64,000 nucleotides of DNA, taken from Paraspadella gotoi (lineage: Eukaryota > Chaetognatha). The stretch spans positions 18,454,992 through 18,518,991 of the forward strand of contig CM119267.1 of the NCBI GenBank assembly GCA_051294375.1. Direction: 5' to 3'. The notes beneath the pieces were generated by a model. That model was not told the origin of the DNA and ran no database searches. It saw nothing but the letters and a program-made list of their open reading frames with translations. The first letter of the stretch is position 1, and every line of letters begins with the position of its first letter. The position numbers and the translations under genes were made by a program. Of this stretch, positions 12,601-26,100 are shown piece by piece.

Positions 12601-14485
12601 CCTTCATGAAGACTTCCGTCCACCGCCGCAACACTGAAGCGAATGAGATTTTAGATGAACTGAAACCGAAGGAGCCAATAGTATTCGAATGAAGCCCAAA
12701 TAAACCTGTTGGGAACGATTTCGCGAACGTAAAGTTGGTAGCCTAAAACGACGCCAAAGTCTTCCTTCTTTTTTGATCGCGAAAGGTTTACAGCGACAGG
12801 GACCAGTTCTGGCGTTACCACTTTCCTAGAATTCAAAGTTTATTTAAACCTCAGTTAGATCATAGAATTCAATCAAACCGTAGTCAATCGATACAAACCT
12901 CTTGATGACGAGGTTAACGGTGTCGCCGCTGTCCTTAAGCAACTCGATGGCGCTGTGGTGATCGACGTTCTCCAGCGAGATGCCATTCACGCTGACGATG
13001 CGATCGTTGATGCGGAGCTTCGTCTCCGCGGGACCCGCTTTGATCACGTCGGAGATGGCGATGGAAGGGTCGCCGTCGTCAAAATGAGGATTGTCTCTGA
13101 AGATTTATTTTTCATTTATTTTTCAAAACTTACCGTAAAAACGGCATAAAAAATTCGGGAACCCTTTTCTCCTACCTACTCCCACAAGCGCACCTGCCGC
13201 CGGAAACGGCGATTCCGAAACCCAAAGGCGGAACCCGCGTCAAGGTGACCGAATGAACATCCCAAGAGATTCTTTCTCCGACGTCGATACCCTGCAATGC
13301 CGCATCAACCGAGTCGGTCCCAGCGCCGCCGGACACAAACGAAGCGGCACCGGCTTCTAGCGCGCGGAGCTTGTCCCAAAGAAGACGCCGGTTGGGGGAT
13401 CGAGACCGATTGGCTGACGAGTCGAACAGAGAATCGCGGGAGTTTGTCATGGAACCGTTGGGGGGAACCTGAGTCGGAGTAACACGAAAAGTGAGGACGC
13501 GATAATGTACAGTTGTATTTATTTCTAATCAGGTAATACCTGCAAATGCGGAGCAGGTCCCCTATTGAGATTCGGGGAGACGGAGGATCCTTTGGAGAAG
13601 TTGGAGCTAATAACGCCGGCCAACGAATCACGTTCTGCACGAAGCTCTTCAACCCGGCGTTGCGCTTCGTTTCGTTGACGCATCATCGCTGCTTGTTCAC
13701 GTAGCGCCATGTCACGCTCCTGGTAAAATAAAGGCAGGTAGTAGGTAGAATTGGGGCAAGAAAATTAAACGTCCTCGAGCTTCTCACCCTGAGAGCGATT
13801 TCGAGTCCGACTTGAGAAGATGGATCGTCGAGCGGCGTGGGTGAGGGGGAGGAGAACTCTGGACTGCACGAGTCGAGAAGAAATGAAGTGAGAAGATGAG
13901 GATGACGCTTCTCCAACGAGGAACAAAAGTCGTGAAAGGAGCCGATTCCCTTGCGGGACAGAATCTCCAAAAACTTGTTGACTCTGAGAAATCATGAGAA
14001 CAAATTACATGAAAAGAATTTGGCGGTACGACTTTCATCCGCCTCAACGCTGTCTGTCTGAGGGGGCTAAATCATCTCGTAACAACCAACCGTGCGCCCT
14101 GGGTTCAAACCCTGGGTATCCAAGTTCTGGCATAAATGTGACGGGACCGGCTTAAACATGCCAGTGACAAGAGGCGATAACTGAGATTCCGCATCCCCTA
14201 TTCCGATTGGTGAGATACCCCGCGCCACAAGTAACACCGTTACTATAAATTATTAATTTTTTACCTACCCATACCCAGTTTTACACACCTTAGCTCGTTG
14301 GTTGACTCGTTCAAAATATCGTGTTTCTCCCCTTCCTCGAAGATGCCCTTGTCCATGAGCAGGGGCAGCACCGACTCCAGATCCAACTCCCGCAAGATCG
14401 AATCGCGGTGCTTAGCGAGGAGACGCTCGACGTGGCCGACCGGCGGTCCAGAGGCCAGAGACGCCATGGACGAGACGGAAGTCAT
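6640..14485 (-). CDS. TJP1: ZO-1 / Polychaetoid tight-junction MAGUK with N-terminal CARD
   Basis: This is a cell-junction scaffold with about twenty exons. In order: CARD-like domain (14485-14290 and 13984-13788; [13 protein letters not shown], then [16 protein letters not shown]), a short coiled-coil ([19 protein letters not shown]), PDZ1 (about 13250-12900; [15 protein letters not shown]), PDZ2 (12830-12525; [15 protein letters not shown]), PDZ3 (about 11790-11530; [17 protein letters not shown]), SH3 (11464-11115; [18 protein letters not shown] then [14 protein letters not shown]), a catalytically dead GUK (about 10860-10205; [28 protein letters not shown]), then a long Pro- and Ser-rich tail. 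The penultimate visible exon opens a ZU5 domain ([17 protein letters not shown]). A GT donor at 6659 suggests the ZU5 continues, but I could not find the rest; without splicing the frame stops at 6642-6640. The start is the [12 protein letters not shown] methionine. PDZ, SH3 and GUK order and sequence identify ZO rather than DLG. Confidence 0.93.
9297..9946 (+). mobile_element. TA-flanked TIR element inside ZO-1 intron
   Basis: A 650 bp non-coding element sits in the intron after the post-GUK exon. Its ends are imperfect inverted repeats (AAGAAGGATTCATATTATAA on the left; a complement ending GAAGCCTTCTG on the right), flanked by TA and within a longer TATATA direct repeat. The interior matches the copy at 29693-30654, for example TAGAACTATCGAGGCGAATT and GGTCACAAAAAAGGGGTAC. 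The left end has lost the sub-terminal segment that the other copy keeps. TA target and size fit a Tc1/mariner-type MITE. Confidence 0.72.
14045..14225 (+). repeat. tRNA-like SINE in the intron splitting the ZO-1 CARD
   Basis: A GC-rich insert occupies the intron between the two CARD exons. It has a B-box GGGTTCAAACCC at 14101-14112, an A-box-like GGGGGCTAAATCATC upstream, and a unique tail to about 14225. It accounts for the unusual length of this intron compared with its short neighbours. Confidence 0.5.
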
Positions 14486-16538
14486 TGCGAGAGGAATAGT
14501 AGAGGATAATAATTAGGGATGATATTTAAAATTGTAAACAAAAACAAAACAAACGATCGGCGACGTTAGGATGAGAAAGAAACTTGATCCACATTAAAAA
14601 CGAAAGGCACGTGAGGTGATTTGAAGGCGAGTCGAGATTTTTTTTTCTCATCTGCAGAAATCGCCTTCTGTATCACAGGTTTGTTTTTTTTTTTTTGTTT
14701 TTTTTTTCGTTTGCACGTTTACAGCTTTGGTTTTTGATCAGCGAGCATTAAAGTATTTTTAGAGTTAAATTTAATCCGTGCGAGGAGCGCGACGACGGCG
14801 CTTCGACGCCACTGTAGGCGGCGCCGACGAGCGTCGCCCGCTCGCCACGTCATTTTTTTATATTAACGCGGAAGTTTCATTAGCGTAAACAAATGACCTA
14901 AAGGTAATCATGAATAATCTTTTCAAAACATATCTAGACGATCTTTAACTACTAAAAAAAAAAATCACAAAAGAAGTTTCCTGATAATTCACTTAAGTAG
15001 GTATTGCAGCACTAATATAGTCAACAGAGAAGATAAAAAGATTTGCTTGACCGAAACAAACATTTTTAAATGAAAAAGGGCTATGAAAAATTTAGTACTG
15101 GACTTGGAAAACGAAAATTATTTTTTATCCCGTCAAGCAATTAATTAACATAATAAAAATTAACAAAGTCTTCAAGAATATCTTACAACCAGACAAAAAG
15201 GACAATATGTTGAAATCGAAACAAAACGTTTAGAATATCTATGCTAGTCATTGAAAAGCACCATCATTTCATAAACAATATTTTGCCTTGTTTGTCCGGA
15301 ATAAAGATACTAACCCAAAGACCACTGGAAGCATGAGAACAGTTCTTTTTAATCTTTTCTTTAAATTTTCTTTTCTCTTGTAATTGGCACGGATTCACTG
15401 CATAAAAAACTCATTTAGTCAAACTTGTGTAATTAAAAAATCACTAAATAACGAAATGCAGTGAAAAGAACATGAGACAACAAGGATAGCTGGTAAAATC
15501 TGGACATCGGTTATAAAGAGGTTTTTGACGTATTATGGTGTTGTATACTGTGGTTACACACATTTAAACAGAAGCTTGTTTGATACTATTTAATGTACAC
15601 ACATTATACCAGTTGTTTAATTTTAACTTTTTTTGTTTTGAGGCACTAAATTTAAAATCAATAAGTGGGGGAAAAAAATTTAATTTGCTTAACATGATTG
15701 TGGATATGAGGTTGACCCAGTGTATACAAAAAAAATTGCCATCTTATGTTTTGACGAGAGAAGGTAGCTCAAAAAATACTAGATTTAAAACATCAAGATA
15801 AATAAAAGTAAAGAAAAAATGTCGATAAAATATATGTAAAAATTTGACGGTTCGAAATTTTAAAAAATGTACGTTTCTTGAAGAAAAAAAAGGTGGAACA
15901 CTCATTTTTGAAGCAGTCGATAAAAGAGACAAAAATATGCGCCAAGCTAATTTTTATAAAACTTGATATAAAACATTCATTTCTTTCTTTAAAACCGCTC
16001 CTCGAAGCGAGTGCGAAATAAAATCGACCCAGTCGTTCTCGCAGATTACATTAAACGGACTGGTCGAACAACGTCAACGGGGGTTTGTGATTGTAAGTAA
16101 AACAAATAATTTTTTTCTACAGACTAGAATACGATTTTTTTTCTGCCAAACTAAACGCCGCGATTTGAACTGTCGAACACTGGAAATCCATTGCAAACTA
16201 TATACGTGTTGAAGTACGGGACCAAAGATTGGGCCAAGTTCAAATCGCTTTCAAACTACCTGAAGAAAACAGAGCGCGTGGGAAAAATAGCAAAAAACGT
16301 TGCTATGTGAAAAATGGACTCGATTGCTTAAATTACGCGCAGAAACAAACGGAGAAGAATTTTTTTTTCTAACCGCCAGTTTGCGTAACGAAATATTTTT
16401 AACGTTTTCAATCTTGAACTTAAAGAAAAGAAAACTGAAAAGCAACGGGAGCGAGAGAAAAAAAAGATGTTTAATTGAATTTCTTCCCTCATCTCACAGC
16501 TGCTTTTTTTTTTCTTCGGTGAGAAGCGAAGGGGTCAC
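14486..16538. other. intergenic DNA between vigilin and ZO-1
   Basis: This holds the presumptive ZO-1 promoter and 5' region and the vigilin 3' flank. GC content is higher at 14760-14850 and drops beyond. Runs of T near 14640 and 14680-14707 are present. No protein family or RNA gene is visible. Confidence 0.45.
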
Positions 16539-19245
16539 TCACTTCTTGGCGGGTCGGACCCAGGTAGCAGCGGGTTTCTCATTCGGAACGGGACCGCCGT
16601 TACGGGCCCCAAAGCTGGGAAATTCCTTGTTGGAAGTTAAATCCAACGGTTTGCTGCTTTTCCCCGTTTTAGGCTTTGTTCCGACATCGTCCTGGGAGAG
16701 AAAAAAAAATTAGTATTGGCAAAAAATATAATTTTAGTCATTTTCATATCCGTTGTTGAAGAACGCTTACTAAAAAATACTAAAATATTCTTCAAAATTT
16801 TTGGTTATTATTTATGCTGATGAAGGCATGAAGTAAACAAGCCGAAACATGTCCAACTATAAATTAAAAATCGTTGTTACAAATTCAAAATTCTTTTCTT
16901 TCTCTAAGGTTATTATTTAATATTGAACCATTAGTAAAAAAAATAAAAAAATAATCAATTATCAATTACAGTATTTTCTTTGATTTTCTTATCAAAAAGC
17001 AAACTTTCTCAGACTTTTATTTTTCTTCGATCTTCATTATTTTAACCGTGCCCAGGGAGCAGCTGCCGTACAGCCTCTGCTGCGTTTCGTAACGCGAAAC
17101 AAAAGCAGCTTTAAGTCATTAACAATTCTCCAGGCCTCCGGTGCCTAATCCAACTAAGAAGAAATAATCGCAGGTCAGCGAAAACAGAATATTAATTAAC
17201 CAGGGAATTGGCGATTTAGAATAAGATTTTCTTCGAAAAGATGAATGCCGTTAGTTAAAAATATATACATAGTATGCACCTAAGCCCATTTGTAGATTAA
17301 TCGGAGTTCTCCAAGAGTTTTTTGGAAACTCTTGGACTTTGAGACTGAGTCTCTATAATTAGGGGGAGACTAACTCAATAAGGTGGTTAAGAAATTGAAT
17401 TAAGCACCTACTCAAACGAAAATTTAGACATTTAAAAAAAAATTTGAATAGACAAAATTTTTTTATATTACTCCATACTCCATATATTAATTTTTTAATA
17501 TTTATTTATAAATAGGAAAGGCTAAAAATTTTTTTTGGATTTTTTTATTTTTAAGATCAGGTTCAGGTAGCTTGCAAAAAGTTGTCTACACAAAGTATTC
17601 TTTTTTCGATATTTTGATCATAAGTAGGTGAAAAATATGAAAAACTATTTATAATCATCATCATCATCATTTTTTGATAATTTTATTATTTTTTCTTAAT
17701 TTTGACCAAGAAAACATAAATATTTTCGAAAGTTGTAGTTAAATTTTTTATTTAACTTTTTATGCTCTATCAGAATCCATCAAAAAAGTTAAGATTGATT
17801 AAAAATTTGTTTTATCATTATATAGTAATATTGTAATTTTAATAGCAACAATAAAAGCATTAAAATCGAACTTTTTTAAAAAATATTTTTTTACCTAAAA
17901 GTAGACTTCAAGACTAAAGTTTTGAACCCCCGCCCCTATTGAATTTAATTTCATAGTAGATTTCTACTATAATAGATTTTTTTTTTAGATGAAAAGTGTT
18001 CAAAAGCAGACTAAAAAAGTTTTTCTGATATAGCGTTTCTTCAATATAAAATCGTTTGCGGTTCAACTTTTTTTAAAACCTCACCCCATTCTTGGGCCGG
18101 CTTGGGACCTCCGATTCGGCGCCGGCGCCGGCGGACGGAGAGCCTTCGCGCTCCCACGGCGCGTTGCGGACACGATACTCCGGAGGAGCATCACGAGAGG
18201 ACCCGTCGGCTCCCTTGCGCGAGGGAGGCTGCAGGTACACCTAAAATTCGGAGGACAGAATATTTACGTAAATATTGGTTGTACCAATTTCTTAAATAAA
18301 AAATCTTAAAAGTATAGTGATCTCGCAAGACGTTACTATCAAAGATTGATGCAATAACGAATTATTGATGTAATAGTAATTGATTAATATAATAATAATT
18401 AATAAATTATTATTATAATAATAGTTGATTGATTTAATAATAATTAATTGATTTAATAATAATTGATTGATTTAATAATAATTGATTGATTTAATAATAA
18501 TTGATTGATGTAATAATAATTGCTTATTGTTGCGATGATAACTAATTATTAATGCGATGATAACCAATTATTGATGCAATGATAACCAATTATTGATGCG
18601 ATGATAACCAATTATTGATGCGATGATAACCAATTATTGATGCGATGATAACCAAATGATAGAAGCGATGATAACCAAATGATAGAAGCGATGATAACCA
18701 AATGATGGATGCAATAATAATCATTTGATGCGATGAGTCATTTATCGTAAAATAAAACAAATGCGTGTATGAATGTGAAAGAAAAATCTTAAAAGCATAA
18801 GGATCAAGCCATGATGATAGTCATTCATTGATGCGATGATAGTCACTTCGATGTTCATATCGTAAATAAAACAAACAAATGCGTGTATGAGTGAAAGAGA
18901 GAGAGAGAGAGAGAGAGGCTGGACAGTTTTCCCGCCAACGAAACGCAATCAGAATTTTTAGGGAAAATCTTAAAAGCAATAGGGATCGAGCCAGCTTTCG
19001 ATGTAACCAAATATTAATGCGATGATAACTAAATATGATGCGATGATAACAAATAATTGATGCGATGATAATATAAATAACTGATGTGATGATAATCAAA
19101 TGATTGATGCGATGATAGTCATTCATTGATGTAGATGATAATCATTCATTGATATGATGATAATCATTCATTGATGCGATGATAGTCATTCATTGACGCG
19201 ATGAGTCATTCATCGTAAATAAAACTAACAAATGCGTGTATGAAT

Positions 19246-19291
<46 letters not shown>

Positions 19292-20159
19292 AGAGAGGCT
19301 GGTCAGTTTTCACTCTCGTTTATATAAAGAATATCAAAATTTTTAGAAAAAAATTCACGAAAATCTCGGATGTAAATTTGGGATTTTGTATTGAGAAAAA
19401 AGCGCGGAATAAATAGAAAAAAAAAGAGAGAGAGAGAGAGGAGAGAAGAGAGAGAGAGAAAAGATGGAGAGAAGCTGGAGACGCCCTGCGAGCTGAACTC
19501 GTTTTTCGACGTATCTTAGTAGGGACGAACTCTTTTCCTTTCTAATATTTTTTTTACTATCAAAAAAACTTTATGTCCTCATCTAAAAAAAGTTTTAATC
19601 TTGAATGAAATTTTAGATTGTTCTTTTTTTTTTAAGAAGAAACCAGACCGAGGTCAAATTTCATATTTGCATATTTAACTAATTTATAAATATTTATCCC
19701 AACTCAAATAATTATTATTTTAAAAAAGAATAAAAATGATTAATATATACACTAAAAAAAATTTACAATTTTCAAATTTAAAAATTGTTAGAATAACAAA
19801 AAAAGTAATGTTTAATTTGACAATATCTCTCTTCTCAACTCCTATTTTAGATATAATTTTGCCAATAGTGGGCCGACCGGTCCAAAGTTACAGTAATAAA
19901 CAAAAACAAAAAAAATTTTTTTGTTAGAAAGTTATATATGCAATTAAATTAATCGCGGCAATTGCGGACATATAGCCTATATGTACAGCAGCAAGCTGAT
20001 GTACATGTGACATTGCCTGCATTTTTTTCTAAAATGAATCCATGAAAATCTCGGATGTAAATTTGGTATTTTGTATAGAGAAAAAAAAATAAATGGCGAT
20101 ATAAAAGTTTTTAGAAGGAAAAATATAATAATTTTTCAAAAAACGAAGGATCGTACATT

Positions 20160-20233
<74 letters not shown>

Positions 20234-20453
20234 ACTGAACAGAGCCGGAACTCGTTTACTCGTTTACTCTCGTCGCCTGGTGAAAAAAAAAGTGACTAAA
20301 AAAATTTTAAAAAAAAAAAAAAAAAAAAGAGGAGAGATAGAGAGAGGCCGGAACTCGTTTAATAGACGGAGGTGAAAAAAAAGGTGACTAAAAATTATTT
20401 TTTGTACAAAAAAAAGAGATAGAAAGAGGAGAAAGAGAGAGAGAGACAGATAG

Positions 20454-20488
<35 letters not shown>

Positions 20489-20542
20489 AGGCCGAACTCG
20501 TTTACTCGTTTACAAGTGAATAATTTTTTTTTTGTAAAAAAA

Positions 20543-20595
<53 letters not shown>

Positions 20596-20955
20596 AGTTT
20601 TCCGCCAACGATACGCAATATTAGGTCACTCTTGTTTATATCGGCGTGATCTCGGTCAAGTTGATTTTTTTTATACACGTAACGTTTCCGTTGCCATCAA
20701 AACGCGTTATTAGGTCATGTTCCTCGACATTGTTTACTCGTTGCCCCGCAACGGCCACGAAATCCAGGTCAAGTAAGTTATTCTTCACATTTTCTCAAAA
20801 AAATCCACGAAAATCTCAGATGTAAATTTGGGATTTTGTATTGAGAAAGAAGCGCGGAATAAATGGCGATAATAAAAGTTTTTAGAAGGAAAGAAATAAT
20901 AAGAATTTTTCAAAAACGGTGGTAAAACAAAGTGAATATTTTTTTTTTTTGTAAA

Positions 20956-20993
<38 letters not shown>

Positions 20994-21421
20994 GGAGGGA
21001 GACGGAGGGAGAGAGAGAGAGAGAGCCTGAACTCGTTTTTTTTAAACGATTCAGAAAAGGCCGCGCCTGATCAAATATATATGTTTTTTAGAAAGAAAAA
21101 AATAATCAGAATTTTTCAAAAAACGAACGATCAGGCAAGAGATCGCACACAAAGAGAGACAGAGAGAAACTGAACTCGTTTTTAAACGATTCAGAAAAGG
21201 CAGCGCCCTAAAAAAAATATATAATTAAAAAATAAATAAAAGAAAGGCAAAAATGTTACAATGGTTTACAATTAGAACTTTTCCAATTTTTTCCAATCGC
21301 AGCTTGTAAAAGATTTTATTTTTATTTGTATTAAAATTAAGATATAGCTTCTCATTAAAAAAAAGTGCACAGCCAAACTATAAAAGCGTAGTAGTTTTTT
21401 ATTTAAAAAACAGCGTGACGC

Positions 21422-21452
<31 letters not shown>

Positions 21453-23092
21453 TACGTCACAAAGAAGCTCACCCGAATCAATATCAAGCTGAACCGGCTT
21501 CGCCGGTCATGGCTTGATAAAAAGCTGCAGAGCTGGACTCATTTATATATAAAAATTATTTTATAAATAAAACAAACAAATGGGTGTAACAATATGAAAC
21601 ATGTGAATCTAAAAGATCTTGCTGATTAAAAGCTATATCTAAAATTTTAACTTCCTATAGTTACACACTTTTACAATTTCTAATAGTAAAAAACCGCGAT
21701 AAAAATAACGACGGTCTAAAAGAAGCAGAAGCGAACCAAATCACGCCAAGTTGGGCTTTAGCCCTTCTGGCGAGATAAAAAACAAACTTTAATCTCGGTA
21801 TACCGAAGATTGTAAAAAGAATGTCGTAATGAGAGAGGGGCTCTGATCTTTATTGACCTGATCAGCGATGTCCTGGAGGTACTCTTCTTCCAAATTGAGG
21901 AGGTGGTCTCGGCAATCGAGGGCGTCCTCTTCCTTGCCGGAGATGGCAACCTTGTTACGGTTCATCTGACCGGACTCATCCTGAACCCCGAAACGAATGT
22001 CCACCTGAAACGGAAAAATAAAATTTGACAATAAAATAGAATATCACGAAACAAATAACAATAACAATAACAATAACAATAACAACAGTAACATTGTTAC
22101 CTTAAAATCCTCCATGATTTTCTTGACGATCCTTCCCTTCCCGCCGATGATACGGGGATGAATCCTCGAGTCGACATCGACGGTGATTTCGGTCAATGAC
22201 TCCAACTCCGCGACTCGCTTCTCGATATCCGCCTTCGCCGCTTCCGCGTTCGCCGTATAGCCTGGACAATGTTTTGAAAATAAAAAAATCTTAAAAGCAT
22301 AATGATCATCGCAATCGGATAAGAAAAATCTGGATTGACGACAAATTTTGATACTAAAAAAAAATTAAATTTGAGAAAAGAAAATTAATTTATAAATAAA
22401 AAGAAGAAACGAATAAATATAAAGAAAGAATAGAAAGGAAAGAAAGAATAGAAAAGAAAGAAAAAATAGAAAGGAAAGAAAGAATAGAAAGGAAAGAAAG
22501 AATAAAAATGAAAGAAAGAATAGAAAGGAAAGAAAAAATAGAAAGGAAAGAAAGAAAAATAATAATAAAGAGAGAGTGACGAGAAGAAAGAACGAAATAA
22601 AAACCCGATATTGCGATAGCAAAATGATAACATGCGCAAATGTGATGCTTAATTTTACGAGTTCAATCCTAATTCAATTTTTTTTAAATAAAAACGCAGA
22701 GAGAGAAAGAATCAGCAAACGAATCAGCGGACGAATCAGCAAAGCAGCAGGAGAAAAGAGAGAAAAAGAAAGAAAGCCCCTGCAGAGCCCAAGGAATCAG
22801 CGACTGGAGAAAAGAGAGAGCTACATATAATTAAAAGAGAAAAGAGAGAAAGAAGGAGACATAAAAATAGAGGAAATTTGTTTGTTTTTATATATTTAAT
22901 AACTGCCCTCACCCAATTTCAAGGACCTCGATGATGAGAAGCTGTATATAAGTTTTCAGCTTCATACACCCAAATTTAATCATCAAAAAGGCGATCGATA
23001 AGTTGGAACGCCGACGATAACAACGACGACGACTACGCCACTTATGCGCAAAAGCGTTACGAGATCGTCGCAAACGCAAAGCGATTGTAACG

Positions 23093-23138
<46 letters not shown>

Positions 23139-26100
23139 TGAAAGAAGCTGAGCGAAAGAACGAAGGAATAAATATCTAGAAGCCCCCATTACCGGTAATG
23201 GTGATGATGTCTTGGTTTTCAGAGCCCTTGTGTGGGAACTGAATCATTACGTCGTGAATCTTTCTGATCTGATTGATGATGGTTCCTTGGCGCCCAATGA
23301 TTTTCGGGTGGTATTTTGGCGGCACCGAAAGGGTCACCTATCCCGAGAAATACAAAATTAAGCCATGCCATCAGTTTACATTCTCGTCGTCGCGAAACTC
23401 CTCACCTGTTGATTCCTGGCCTCCCTGTCTTCTTTCTCTTTGTTGAAATCCTCCACCCTTTCCAGCAGCCCGGTTTTGGCCCGCTCCACGTTGGCCGGGG
23501 GACCGGTGATGGTGATGAGGTCACTGTTCTCCCCGGGCGGCGGAACGGTGATGTTGACTCCGAAATCATTCATCAGATTGCGCACAGTTTCTCCCCGCTT
23601 GCCGATGATGTTTCGGTGGAACTCCATCGGAATCTGCAAGGAAAGGTTTTTTAGTTTTTTAATATGTATTATATGTATTATATAATATGTATAAACTATA
23701 AAGTGTAACAATCATATACTTAAAGAATCATCAACCTACCTGAACCTTATCCATTATCGGAACCAAAGCCATGAGAGCCGCGTGGGCGGCGTCACATTTT
23801 TCTTGTGGCCCTGAACAGTCAAGAATATGCAGAATTGCATAGCTGAATAGTGTAATTAACGATAGACGTCTGCAATATTGAGTTTTGAAAACGATCTACC
23901 AGTAATAGTGATGGCGGATTCCACAGGGCCTGTTCCCCCCTCGGCGTTTTTGTCGGCTTCGTTGTTATTCATCTTTCCGTTGGGCATCTGTCAAATAACT
24001 TAAAGATATAAACAAAAGTTTCGTTACGTCAATTTCCCTCGTTTGAAAACGCACCTCAGTCTCCGCCCGATCGGGAAACTTTATCTGCACTCCGTACTCT
24101 TCCGTGATCGACTGGACCCTGGAGCCTTTAGGACCCATAATGATGCGGTGGTATTTTTGCGGGATCACACAGTTAACGGTGACCTGAAAGCGAAAGTAAA
24201 TTAGATTTCGAATTATTGTTTATGAATAAAACTCAAAGCTCACCTGAGCATCTAACTCTGCGACCATGTCGAGGATTTTCGCTTTGGCTCCGTGTACACA
24301 CTCCTTGGGGCCCTTGATCGTGACCACGGGCGAATCGACGCCGGGGCGAGGAAAGCTCACCATCACCCCGCCAAACTCTTCCGCTAAATCCTGATTATTT
24401 GAAAATCAAAATTGTGGTAATTAGCTAGGATTTATCTGTACATGGTCAATATTTTAACAACCATCAATCGCAACTATAGACGCCCCGCACCTTAAGAATC
24501 TGCCCCCTTCGGGCGACGAAGTGACGGTGGTATTTAGGATTAACGTCGAAGCATATCTGATCGACGGCCATGAGCTCCTCGATGATGGCCTTCAACTCTC
24601 CCAAGGCCCGTTTCGTGTCATCCTTCTTTCCAATCAAAGTGATCGTTTCCTGCTCTTTGTCTTGTGGACCTTAAAAAAAAGAAGTCAATTGGAGTGGACG
24701 GAATCTAGCGACAGGCGTCTTCCTTAACGTTGGAACTTGAAAACTGTTGAAAGCACCTGGAAAGACGACCCTCACGTTGTGCTGCTCACGAATTTTAGCA
24801 ATGTTTCCACCCTTGCGTCCGATGAGAAACTTGTGGAACTTAATGTCGGCCTTGAGCTCTTCACAATGACTGAGAAAAAGTGTTGAGATGGTTAAATTAA
24901 AGAACTTACTTCTACAACCGACAGATTTTAATGAAAATTACCCATTAATTTGCCTTTCCGAGGCAAGATCCAGAAGCTGCTTTTTGGCCTTGGCGACGTC
25001 CTCGGCTGCCCCACGAATGGTCACTTTATCTGTCAGGAAAAAAAAATCATTACTCACAATTGCAAATCAAAAAGAAAAGAATTTCTCAGAAATAAATCCG
25101 TTTATATCGCGTTAGGTCGACCCACCCGAGTTCGATCCCTCCGGTGGGAAAGAGACGGTAACACCCCCGCAATCTTCCATAATGGAGCGAATGAGTTTCC
25201 CCTTGGCGCCGATGATGGAATTGTGAAACCGGGACGGAATCAGGATGATGTCCTCTTTCACGTTGACCAATTCTTTCTGGATGGCCAGGATCATTTGCTT
25301 AGCCTTTTCGACGTTGTCCTTTCTGATAAGAGAAATATAAAAATAATTATAAAAACGAACCAAATGTGAACTAGGGGAGAAGTCATTTTCCGACCTTCCG
25401 GTAATAATTATGAGTTCCGACTCGGTCGCTTCGGACGGAAGATCGATGCGCGTGTCCGTCTCGTCCTTGATCTTACGCACGTTCACGCCGCCCTTGCCGA
25501 TCACGTTCTTGTGAAACCTTTTCAAAATCGGCACCTTTTCCTAAAACAAGGAGTAGAAAATGTTATCAAAAATGCGAAGTAAATTATTTGAGTTAAAAAT
25601 CATACCTGATAGTTATTCTCTACGAGTTCTTTGTTAAGATTATTAAGGTACGCGGCGACGGCGTTGACGTCTTCGCGGGGACCGCGGACCGTCACCACAT
25701 TTGACTGCCTCGACGCTTCCGGGAAAGTGATTTGAACCTGAGTACAAAACAGTGCGATGCTATCTCTTAACTTCCCCTCCAATCAGCATAACTCGTTTCC
25801 ACTCACTTGGTTGTATTTTTCTCGGATCTCACGAATTCGGTCACCCTTGGTCCCGATGATCGTGCGATGGAATCGATGTTCGATGTTAATCTCTTTGGTA
25901 ATTTCATTCTCCATCGTTGCCACCATTTCCTTGGCAGGTAAAAAAAAAAGAAAAAAAAAGAAAAAAGAAAGGCTCAGAAAGGGAGAAAAATAACTGTATC
26001 CGCGCTTAAGTTAAGAAGCAAATTTCCCTCAGATCTCATAATGAATAGCGCTCTTCGGGTCGTCGCGTCAAGAGACGAGAAACCGAACTCCAGTCGAGTC

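Larger units (their letters stand above)
18320..21776. mobile_element. 3.5 kb satellite-filled element bounded by inverted ends, in vigilin intron
   Basis: The left end ATCTCGCAAGACGTTACTAT and right end TTCTGGCGAGAT are near-inverted, and both match the ends of the 31998-33321 element. The interior has no coding frame. It consists of repeated modules: an ATCTTAAAAGCATA..GATC motif, (GATGCGATGATAACCA)n minisatellite, ACAAATGCGTGTATGAATGA followed by GA tracts, and a CACGAAAATCTCGGATGTAA motif seen at about 19352, 20038 and 20808. The right end is preceded by a hairpin, CACGCCAAGTTGGGC / GCCCTTCTGGCG. It sits in the intron just upstream of the vigilin C-terminal exons. Confidence 0.7.

Noticed and set aside
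16539-16692. Apparent frameshift near the vigilin C-terminus
   Set aside because: A first reading dropped a base. The sequence has three T before CCC (GAATTTCCC), and the frame runs cleanly through KEFPSFGA to TWVRPAKK and stop.
18336-18735. Regularly spaced 20-22 bp repeats that might suggest a CRISPR array
   Set aside because: Units are directly contiguous with no unique spacers and degrade gradually, and the context is an intron of an animal gene. This is a minisatellite.
22365-22639. Hydrophobic Phe/Leu/Ser repeat frames on the minus strand
   Set aside because: They arise from a GAAAGAATAGAAAGG simple-repeat array inside a vigilin intron and are open in two frames at once.
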